Source: Candidula unifasciata
Taxonomy: Eukaryota > Mollusca > Gastropoda > Stylommatophora > Geomitridae
Length of the DNA: 64,000 nt
Assembly: GCA_905116865.2 (NCBI GenBank)
Contig: CAJHNH020001158.1
Location: 471,456 to 535,455, forward strand
Direction: 5' to 3'
This document shows, in pieces, positions 56,130-64,000 of this stretch. Within the stretch, counting starts at the first letter, position 1. Every line of letters starts with the position of its first letter. The notes beneath the pieces are model-generated. The model made no database searches. It worked only from the letters and a program-made list of their open reading frames with translations, and had not been told where the DNA came from. The translations under genes were made by a program, and so were the position numbers.

Positions 56130-56740
56130 ACATTTCCTATACCCACATGGACAAAAGTGAAGCTGGTGTAAGTTCTGAAATCATTTCTTGCATCTCACCT
56201 AAACTTGAATAAGTGGTTTCATCTATTATTGTGCAGCACATGGACAAATACTGAAACTCACATTCTTGGTTTCATTATTTTATGTACCTAGTATGTGTAC
56301 AACTGAAACCTGTATAACATGTTTAATAATTACCTGTGTCCAACATGCATAAAACTCAAATTTTTGTTAAGTTTTTTCATCATTTCTTGCACCTCACATA
56401 GATAATACTTAAACCATTATAAATTTTTCAAGCATGTCTTGTATTTTCTATGGATAAATCTTAAACTTGTGAAAGTTGTTCACGTTTTTTTTTTTTTTTT
56501 TTTTTGCATTTCTCATGGATAAAACTTAAATCTGAATAAGTTGTTAAATTTTGTTCTCATACTTCACATAAATCAAACTAACATATATAAGTGCTAAAAT
56601 CATTTGTTCGACCTCACTTAGATAAAACTGAAACTCGTGTAAGCTGTTTTGTAATTTCTTTTAACTCACATAGATAAAACTTAAACCCTTGTCATCTATT
56701 TTATCACGGATAAAAATGAAACCCTAGTTAAGTTGTATCT
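56130..56740. repeat. Degenerate ~75-bp tandem repeat
   Basis: Recurring phrases such as tcacatagataaaacttaaa and ttgcatctcac at about 56190, 56395, 56455, 56515, 56620, 56670; heavily diverged. Confidence 0.6.
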
Positions 56741-57157
56741 ACATGTCTCTCAAACTTGGAACATCTGGAAACTAATACCCCGGCGCTCCTTTGATTTATT
56801 CCCCAAAATGGCGGCATGCCACATTCTGGCCATAAAATATCCAAAAATATCCGAACGACGGTGTTCGCGTTTATCTAAAATACGGACTATCTGCCAAGAA
56901 ACAAATCGCGGCAAAACTAGGATTACTTGACAATCAATGTCAACATTTGCACACGGTACTAGTAGCAGACGATAAATACCGACCGTTGACAACAATTTCG
57001 AGCGTTTCTGCAGAGACGATACTAGCAGACGATATTAGTTGACCAATTTCGAGACATTACAGACGATGAACGCACATGAGCAATACTGTGTTCTTCCGAT
57101 TGGAGGATTTAGCAGCGGTACATGTCAGACTTGTCGGCATGCGCCAAACGCGATTAA

Positions 57158-57329
57158 ACTCATCGCCGAGCGTATTCCCCGCGCTAGGTGCCTGGGACTC
57201 ACGAGAACAGTAATTGGAGGAAGTTGCAGGAGATGCGGTAGCTGCCGCTCGTGAGTCCCAGCCATCTAGTTTAGTCCCCATCCGCGCCGCGCGTAATGGC
57301 GCGGGGGATACGCTCAGCGGTGAGGCACA
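57158..57329. repeat. GC-rich imperfect foldback (hairpin)
   Basis: Inner stem ctgggactcacgag (57192-57205) with ctcgtgagtcccag (57248-57261), 14 of 14, loop 42 bp. Outer stem gagcgtattccccgcgc (57168-57184) with gcgcgggggatacgctc (57299-57315), 16 of 17. The right arm holds an extra ~38 bp. It is CpG-rich in an AT-rich setting. Confidence 0.85.
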
Positions 57330-57369
57330 CTCGCAGAAGCAGGTCGGCAAGTAGCGTATCGCCGATACT

Positions 57370-57800
57370 TGATCTTCTGACATTAGAATTAATAGCTTTT
57401 AAAATGGATTTTCCATCACAATCATTTTTTTTAAAAACACCTCCTAGAACCGACCTTTAGTCTCAATTACTTAGAAACTAATAGCCTCAAAAAAAAAAAA
57501 AAAAAAAAATAGACCTTCCATTACAATCACTTACAACTATTAGCCCCAAAATATGGATCTTTTGTAACAATCACGCGAAAATAATATCCCCAGACACAGA
57601 CTGCCCATGAAAATCACTGAGAACTAAAAACTTAAAACAAAACAAAAAACAAAAAAACTGAAATTCTGTCACACTCACTTGAAACTAATATTTTGATCTT
57701 CCAACACAATCACATAAAAGTCATTCAGATACGCCTGACTCAAAAATGGAACCTTCATCAAAATTACTTAGTTATAAAAGCCTCTTTTAAAAAAAACGGA
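57370..57800. repeat. Degenerate tandem repeat past the TPPP 3' end
   Basis: Repeated 'accttccatcacaatcactta.aactaatagcc' phrases, about 60-70 bp apart, with A-runs at 57489-57510. Confidence 0.55.
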
Positions 57801-57938
57801 CCTGCCATCATCTTGAAGTTATTACTCTCAACCAGATACTGTTTGTACTGTATATGTGTATGTGCAGAGGCTCTAGAAATGTGACCTAACAGGCAATAAG
57901 GCCAGGACCCAACACAATTCTGGAACCAATGTATGTTT

Positions 57939-57944
57939 TTTAAT
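57939..57944 (-). promoter_or_regulatory. Candidate TPPP poly(A) signal ATTAAA
   Basis: tttaat on + is ATTAAA on -, 65 bp past the TPPP stop. No canonical AATAAA is closer than 56800-56795. Confidence 0.35.
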
Positions 57945-58008
57945 TATCTAACACATTAATCATTTCTTATTCTCATCATATCCAATAGCAGCTTCTTCAT
58001 TTATACCA

Positions 58009-58212
58009 TTATTTAGTTTCTTGCTCTTCTTCCTCCTTGCCATCGTAAGTTCCTTCGTGCTTGTACCCTGTGACATACCCAGTTTCATCGACCAGATTCT
58101 TCCTGCCAGCAATTCCTTTTCCTTTGCCTGTATCGTCAAACCTTTCCTTGTGGGAACCTGTGTAGCTCTTGGTATCCGTTAAGCGGGCTGTCACTGCATC
58201 TACTTTGACTGC
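58009..58212 (-). CDS. TPPP: TPPP last coding exon (conserved p25-alpha C-terminus)
   Basis: Acceptor cattacag, phase 0, 67 codons and TAA. Contains [20 protein letters not shown], then [20 protein letters not shown], the diagnostic p25-alpha end with the GxGxGxxGR-like loop. The acidic tail [10 protein letters not shown] is typical of disordered TPPP termini. Confidence 0.95.
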   Translation of the reverse strand, partial: AVKVDAVTARLTDTKSYTGSHKERFDDTGKGKGIAGRKNLVDETGYVTGYKHEGTYDGKEEEEQETK

Positions 58213-61200
58213 CTGTAATGAATGTACATTTTAAAGTCAGTTTTTAGTTATGCAAGTGTCGCTGTGCTGTGTTATTCAAAGATTTCTTTCTATGCTGTTA
58301 GTTCAGTGAAAATAGCATTAACTGGGAAAAGGTAATGTTTCACTACCCAGATATTGCCCATATACACCCTAGCTCACTTCTAATTGGTAGGCCTTGAGCC
58401 ATGTGACATTGGCATAAGGCTACGGGAGTGTTCAGCAATGCAGCTGTTATCGCGTGTTGTATATTTCAGCACGCCAGCGCTTTTAAGACTTCAAAAACAT
58501 AGACAAACTGGATCTAACAGAACTCCCCCCCCCCCTCCCCCCCCCCCCCCCGAGAGTGTTGCAACCTATGTCACAGACATTCTCCTTCTCAGAACAAAAA
58601 TGTAAATGCAAGACATCCCAGAAAGCAAACAACAGAGCGGCACACCCGTAACCTGCAGTAAAGTAGACCAGCCCAACAAACTTGTGAATGAAACGTAACC
58701 TATGTTGTTTGGGGAGACTAATTTAAACCTAACCATTAATTGTAACTATTGCTACCACTAGCTGTAGTATAAGTGTGATGACCCTGCTTTGCATGGTCTC
58801 CACGAGTACACAGTGGCAAGCAGGAAGTCCGTGCTACAAGTGACGGCACGAGATACTTGTGGCCGGTGGAGTAAGCGAGGGGAAGCCCGAGCTAGCCTCG
58901 CGGTCAGTCGATCATGAGAAGTCAAAGAAGACGGTTGTAGTAATTGAAGATGTCGTCTTTATGTCGCGAGTGATAAAGTGTGAATAATGTTTGAACATGT
59001 GAAATAAATGGACCAGAATAAACTGACAGAATGTACAAAGGAGCCGAGTGGCGTTTGTGTTGTCAACCCTAGATGTTAAAGTCGGTGCAAACCAAGGTAC
59101 ATTCCAAGTCAAACCAAGGTTCATTCCAATAAGCAATAGCAGTAGAAGTTATAAGCATAGTATAAGTAGGAGTAGTCATAGCTTTTTTTACCAGGTGGTA
59201 TATAATGATATGTGGACTTTTTTTTTTCAAAAATGACCTTGACTCCCAGGTTGACCCAGCCTTAAGTGCTGACCACATCGCAGAGCCGATTAGTCTATAA
59301 AAATATAGGTCTAGCCCTATATTCCCAATACCCCCAAAGGCCTGGAAAAGGGATCTGTAGTATTGGAACCTGTTTTTAGTCATAATTCTTTGTTAGTTTC
59401 ACTGTAATAGTCACTTTGTGGTGAGTACCAGCCCCTTTTATTACATTAAAAAAGCCTTGGTAGTTGTACTGTTATTATTACAGCTTTACTGGCAGTAGTG
59501 GTGATGGTAGTAGTAACAGTCATCATCATCATCAGGCACCTTGCCGACTGGCGTGGGCGATCATGCCTATCAGCAATTGGCAATCTGCAGCATGTACCAG
59601 TTTGTGTGCTGACACACCTCCATGCCATGCAACAAGGCTGTTAAGAATCTTCTCTCGTTGTCTCATAGTAATAGTGGCACTGCTATACTAGTAGCAGTAT
59701 TAGTAGTTGTGACAGTACTGGCAGCAGCAGTAGTAGTTATAACAGTTGTTGTATCTCAGTTAGCAGTAGTAGTAATAGTGGTACTACTCTTATACTAGTA
59801 ATAGTGGTGGTAGCAGTAACAGGTAGCAGTAGTAGTTATAACAGTTGTTGTATCTCTGGTAGCAGTAGTAGTAATAGTGGTACTACTCTTATACTAGTAA
59901 TAGTGGTGGTAGCAGTAACAGGTAGCAGTAGTAGGAGGTATTAGGAGGAAGTAGTAGTATTACTGTTCTTACTACTGTTATACTAGTAGTAGTTATGGTA
60001 GCAGTAACAGGTAGCAGTAGTAGTTATAACAGTTGTTGTATCTCTGGTAGCAGTAGTAGTAATAGTGGTACTACTCTTATACTAGTAATAGTGGTGGTAG
60101 CAGTAACAAGTAGCAGTAGTAGGAGGTATTAGGAGGAAGTAGTAGTATTACTGTTCTTACTACTGTTATACTAGTAGTAGTTGTGGTAGCAGTAACAGGT
60201 AGCGGTAGAAGGAGATATTAGGAGGAAGTATTAGTATTACTGTTCTTACTACTGTTATACTACTAGAAGTAGTGGTGGTGATAGTTGTATTACGGTTCTT
60301 ACTGCTGTTATACTACTAGTAGTAGTGGTGGTAGGGGTATTACTGTTCTTGCTGCTGTTATACTACTAGTAGTAGTGATGGTAGTGGTATTACTGTTCTT
60401 ACTGCTGTTATACTAGTAGTAGTGGTGGTGGTAGTGGTATTACTGTTCTTACTGCTGTTATACTAGTAGTAGTGGTGGTAGTAGTATTACTGTTCTTACT
60501 GCTGTTATACTAATAGTAGTGGTGGTAGTGGTATTACTGTTCTTACTGCTGTTATACTAGTAGTAGTGGTGGTAGTGGTATTACTGTTCTTACTGCTGTT
60601 ATACTAGTAGTAGTAGTGGTATTTCTGTTCTTACTGCTGTTATACTAGTAGTAGTGTTGGTAGTAGTAGGCTGTAGTAGAAGGTTGTAGTAGAAGGTTGT
60701 ATTAGAAGGTTGTAGTAGAAGGTTGTAGTAGAGGGTTGTAGTATTAGTAGCACCAGCAGCAGCAGTGGTAGTTTTAGTAAACAAAAGAGCTAAAAAATAT
60801 GGGAGATCATGGTGGAATGAGAAGAAGTTACAAAATATACCTTTGGTTTTTCATCTGATTTTGCTGCAATTTTTTCTCTAAGTTCTTCAGCAAGTGCGAC
60901 CACCTCGCTATCCACTAAATCTGGTCTTTTGGTCAATTTCTTCTTGTTCTGGATGACAGTAGCCGCCAATTCCGTGAGAAAATCGCCCAGGAAAACGTCC
61001 AGGTGGAGTTTCTTCCTGAAACAAATAATACAATTATAAAGCATGTATGCTGTCTTCTCCTTTTTCTCGTTTTTCTTCTTCTTCAACATTCCGAGCTCTT
61101 GAGGTTCACTGCTGCGGATATCATCCAACTCCATTCATTTCTCTGTTTGGCCTTCTTTTTTCAGTTGGTGACTCCAAGTATTTGTTATTAGCCTGTGTGT

Positions 61201-63712
61201 ATATTATCTCTTCAGCGGCTTCTTCATCTGTCTCTTGGTATTTTCCCAGTCAACTCTTTTGTGTACTCATATTTTTCACCCCTCTGTTACATGTTAACCT
61301 TCCTGCTGAAGGCCCCAACAGTTGCAATCTATTGCAGCGCCCTCACCCCGCTGTGATGCCTGTAATTATTAAACAGATTATCAATCTCACTGTTGCTTCT
61401 CTCGCAGTGCTCAGTTTGTATGGGGGAAACACTGGGGTTATACAAATCTGGTGCAAGTTTGATCCATTTATAACTGGGGTAAATCCGATTCTAGAGCTGA
61501 GGACGGTTGCGGATTTGAAAGCGCGAATCTTTCCTGCGGCAATAGGAGGATGTTAGTTATTGATGTTTTATAACCATTGCAGAACAAAAGTCGAAATTTT
61601 TATATTGAAATGTTTCAGAGACATCGCTGGTACCTAAGAGTTCAGACATCTAAGAATTGTGTTAGGATGATATCCTGCTCCCCATTCTCAACAATGTATG
61701 AATGGAGTATGCGCTTCTCCGTCTCCGAGCGACGTGTCGACGTTTTCTTTCATGTATTTGTTTATTCGTGCCATATTCCTCTTTTCTTCGTCTTCTTCTA
61801 CTCGTCGTCCCCCCCCCCTCGCCCAGTGGAGCATATGCTTTCAACAAACTCACGCCTAGTCGTTCTATCTTTCGCTATTGCATACCCCTCACCCCATATC
61901 CTTCCTATCTTCACTTTCTGTAGGTAGGGCCTTTGCAGGAGAAAAAATCGTCACGTTCAAACAGCATCCCCTGACAGGGGAGCTTTAGGTTATAATTGTG
62001 ACCAGATTATGTGCGACACATAAAATGGTCCAGCATTTGCACGCCACCAAGAGCATTGAAAAGGACCCCTGCAGTGTTGATGCGATCTAAGGAGACAGAC
62101 CCAAATACTGTCCCTACCAGCGACGAAGTCGTCTACTGGCAAGCCAATGGGCGACCCCGTCACCGATGTGAAGCCTTTCTGTGTGTGTAGGTTTTATTTG
62201 TGTGTGTGTAAGAGAGAGAGAGAGAGAGATAGTATGTGTGTGTCTTTATTTCTATACCCATGTGGCTTCCAGTGCAGCGACATTCTAGGTAAATTGTTTA
62301 CATGTTTTCTCAACGGATATCCTCATCTAGAGTGACCATAAGTCCCGTTTTCACCGGGACAGTCCCGCTTTTTTAAGGAGTGACCCGGCCAGTCCCCTCG
62401 AATGAGCCAATTGTCCCGTTGTATACAAATCCAAGAATAAGCTCGGGAAAACAACACACACGTGTAGTTAGTTATGTTTGTAGATTTTAACAGATCTAAT
62501 CGTTTTAGATGCTTTTGCTGCTTTATTTTCTGGCGGTATGCAGTACCTGCACTTTTATATAGCCATTTTGTCTGCGTTACTAAATTAGACATTTTAGGAC
62601 GAGTTAAAGTTAGTTGCGTATCCTTTATAGGACGTTGCAGAACCAACCCCAGCATCTTTTTTTGTTTTGTTGCTGTTGTGGTTTTTCTAGGCAAATTAAG
62701 TATTTTTTCATTACCACTGAACGCTCGGGGCTTGGTACCACTGTCGAAACCAAGACTAAGGCAAGACATATCGTCCACAGCTGGGATCGAACCCGGCACC
62801 CTGGTATTACGAAGCGCGTTCGCAACGCGTCAGCTGCAGAGGCCGACGAGTACTGGTACCTTTTTCAGATACTCTGTGGCAAGTACTGGTAAATATTTTT
62901 TTTTAATAGAAAACAGAGCCCTGGATACTTTTAATGCTTGAGTTTTTTGGAGAACATTTTCGCTGCTAGAAAAAAAAAAAAGGTGGAGCAGTATAAACAC
63001 TCGGTGGATGGTTTGCTCAGTATCACATCAGACACCTTTACTTACCAGTACATTTCCTGTTACCCATTTCATATTGGGTCGACCTGGAAATCCAAGCTGA
63101 TTATAAAAAACTTACCTCGGTGCGGATTCGAACCCAAGACCTCATTGTGGGCAGGCAAAAGTGAACAACTTCGGCTTCCTTATTGTCGTTCACGTCTTTT
63201 TCTTGCTTCTTGCCATGTATTTATTCCCGGTCAACACACATGTCAGGCACTCCAAGGGCCTGACAGCAATGTGATTTCTATCGGAGATACGGCAGTTAAG
63301 TATCTGTGTGTGTTAAGTTCCTGTTAGTACTTGTGGCACTGTAGAATTATGTAATTTGCTTGTGAAGACTTTCTAGCCGAAACTTTCACTTGTCGTTTGT
63401 GTTTACGATTTGATAAAGCTGACCAGTTCTACTTTTAGTTTAAACCTGATATCTTCGCATGCAACAAGACATGCCAACAAACGCATCATCAAACAGCCCA
63501 ACTTACGTTTTCTTGTCACAGTACTTTGGAAACACCTGGGCCTCTGATGCCTTGGCAACTGCATCACCACAGCACTCCTTCAACATCTTATTCATCCCTT
63601 TGTCCTTGATTTCCTTCTTCCCTGCTTCCGTTAGGGTTTGTCCAACTGAAGATACTTCTACGTAGTGTTTGAAGGTGGCGGCAAGCTTAGCGTTTAAACT
63701 GTCAGCCATTGT
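58009..63712 (-). CDS. TPPP: Tubulin polymerization-promoting protein (TPPP/p25-alpha), complete coding region
   Basis: Gene-level entry. Three coding exons (63712-63507, 61015-60841, 58212-58009) join in phase to give 193 aa starting [16 protein letters not shown] and ending QETK-stop. The C-terminal third is canonical p25-alpha: [27 protein letters not shown] and the Y-rich end [15 protein letters not shown] proteins bind tubulin and stabilise or bundle microtubules (family knowledge). The N-terminal and middle thirds ([39 protein letters not shown]) are divergent from vertebrate TPPP, so this may be a fast or paralogous invertebrate TPPP. Length fits the family (about 170-220 aa). An acceptor (tctgtttcag) sits 3 nt upstream of the ATG, so a non-coding first exon must lie further upstream, perhaps outside the window. 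An ATTAAA-type signal lies at 57944-57939, 65 bp past the stop. Confidence 0.93.
58213..59204. other. TPPP intron 2, first part
   Basis: C-runs at 58526-58552; no element recognised with confidence. Confidence 0.4.
59205..59360 (+). mobile_element. SINE family S2, 3' part
   Basis: T-run, gaccttgactcccaggttga, cccagccttaagtgctgacc, ataggtctagccctatattc, gaaaagggatctgtag. About 50 bp of the middle is missing. Confidence 0.78.
59518..59672 (-). mobile_element. LINE 3' end with (GAT)n tail
   Basis: catcatcatcatcaggcacc, ttgccgactggcgtgggcga, ccatgccatgcaacaaggct, gttaagaatcttctctcgtt match 47700 and 9270-9320. Confidence 0.72.
59690..60770. repeat. TAG/TGG-rich higher-order repeat in TPPP intron 2
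   Basis: Two long units (59735-59935 and about 60015-60125 with gtagcagtagtagttataac, agttgttgtatctctggtag) then about eight ~50-bp units of gtggtattactgttcttact-gctgttatactag. Ends in gtagtagaaggtt copies, 40-70 bp before the middle TPPP exon. Confidence 0.9.
60841..61015 (-). CDS. TPPP: TPPP middle coding exon
   Basis: Acceptor ttgtttcag, donor GTATAT, 175 nt, phase 2 in and 0 out. The peptide includes [20 protein letters not shown] and [15 protein letters not shown]. It replaces the usual 'TITF..F..AL..LA' segment and is only weakly similar; placement rests on phase and flanking exons. Confidence 0.85.
61016..61799. other. TPPP intron 1, part
   Basis: Several overlapping frames (61047-61556, 61577-61927) lack family similarity. 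A cttctt-rich patch near 61065-61083. Confidence 0.35.
61800..61924 (-). pseudogene. LINE family A 3' end, piece 1
   Basis: The - strand reads [20 protein letters not shown] then VESICSTG, the LINE A C-terminus, next to a cttcgtcttcttct tail remnant. Continues at 62235 after a D1 repeat. Confidence 0.78.
61925..62125 (-). repeat. Dispersed repeat family D1, copy 2, inside LINE A
   Basis: Reverse complement of 42600-42800: ccattttatgtgtcgcacat, aatctggtcacaattataac, ctaaagctcccctgtc. It separates two collinear LINE A pieces. Confidence 0.75.
62235..62330 (-). pseudogene. LINE family A, piece 2
   Basis: tctttatttctatacccatg, tggcttccagtgcagcgaca, ttctaggtaaattgtttaca parallels 13775-13855 of LINE A. 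Preceded by (GA)n at 62210-62230. Confidence 0.7.
62608..62850 (-). mobile_element. SINE family S4
   Basis: gttagttgcgtatcctttat, aggacgttgcagaaccaacc, cgctcggggcttggtaccac, gggatcgaacccggcaccct; tRNA-like head on the right with extra bases. Confidence 0.85.
62995..63180 (-). mobile_element. SINE family S2, diverged
   Basis: cactcggtggatggtttgct, agtatcacatcagacacctt, tattgggtcgacctggaaat, then a head with gcggattcgaacccaagacc. Confidence 0.7.
63181..63500. other. TPPP intron 1, end nearest the first coding exon
   Basis: No element recognised. Confidence 0.4.
63507..63712 (-). CDS. TPPP: TPPP first coding exon
   Basis: ATG at 63709-63707, three bases after an AG acceptor. The donor GTAAGT lies at 63506-63501. 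It encodes 67 residues plus two bases (phase 2 out). The peptide is an EF-hand-like helical segment, [20 protein letters not shown], with a CC pair near where p25-alpha carries its Cys/His cluster. An in-frame ATG further upstream (63823) lies in the intron and is not used. Confidence 0.9.
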
Positions 63713-64000
63713 CTGAAACAGAAAATAGACATCGGTACACACAGAGTTCTGGTGATGAGAACAAAAATTGAACCCTGGCCAAGAAACACTACATTGTAAA
63801 CGGGCACAATGCAAATGCGTCACAGAACATTAAAAAAAAAAAAAACAATACCGAACGACTGAAGGATACAAAGCTCGGGAAGGGGGAGAGTTAGGATGAA
63901 AATAAGAGGAAAGGAAACATGAAGAGGAGGATAGTGTAAAAGTACGACGATGACAAAGGATGATGATACTGATGACAACGATGATGATGAAGACGATGAT
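63713..64000. other. Upstream intron of TPPP, running off the window
   Basis: Sequence before the acceptor at 63713; no splice donor partner or promoter is identified. (GAT)n at 63960-64000. The TPPP promoter and non-coding first exon are not identified here. Confidence 0.4.

Noticed and set aside
61047..61927. 169- and 116-residue + strand frames in TPPP intron 1
   Set aside because: No domain similarity; the second overlaps an antisense LINE A 3' end.
63710..63823. An upstream in-frame ATG extending TPPP by 38 residues
   Set aside because: An AG acceptor with a pyrimidine tract lies 3 nt before the MADSL start, and the upstream peptide is not TPPP-like.

Overview
This window is eukaryotic, almost certainly from an invertebrate animal and most plausibly a gastropod mollusc (inference: TE and SINE density, intron-rich genes, very long simple repeats). 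No prokaryotic, organellar or viral gene set is visible. About 90% of the sequence is introns and intergenic DNA filled with retroposons, satellites and microsatellites. Most long open frames are repeat artefacts.

Two host genes can be assembled from splice sites and reading-frame phase. On the + strand, the 3' part of a FAM13-family gene runs from 1534 to 46388. Fifteen exons join with consistent phase and encode about 550 residues, ending in the conserved FAM13 C-terminal coiled-coil blocks. The N-terminal part (RhoGAP domain in FAM13A-type proteins) must lie before the window. On the - strand, a complete three-exon TPPP/p25-alpha gene (193 aa) runs from 63712 down to 58009. The genes are convergent, with about 11.6 kb of repeat-filled DNA between their stop codons.

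Layout: 1-600 RNase H fragments of a LINE; 1-20 kb first FAM13 intron with a Helitron-like block (2371-4532), a Tigger/pogo element (4535-5832), minisatellites, a (GAA)n array and a decayed APE-type LINE (13585-17840) whose endonuclease region is tandemly duplicated; 20.3-22.4 kb a giant compound tetranucleotide array; 23-46 kb the remaining exons among (TTC)n, (AACT)n, (GAA)n and (GTA)n arrays and minisatellites of 41, 24 and 31 bp; 46.4-58 kb intergenic DNA with an RNase H LINE fragment, a 34-bp minisatellite grown out of a SINE, a SPIN-like hAT MITE and a foldback; 58-63.7 kb TPPP with repeat-rich introns.

Seven SINE or SINE-like families (S1-S7), at least five with tRNA-like heads, are defined by comparing copies inside the window. 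Several have perfect target-site duplications. At least three LINE lineages are present, with (GAA)n or (GAT)n tails, plus RNase H-bearing fragments. A recurring theme is that long microsatellites and minisatellites start at retroposon tails or SINE heads and then expand, several of them within about 100 bp of FAM13 exons.
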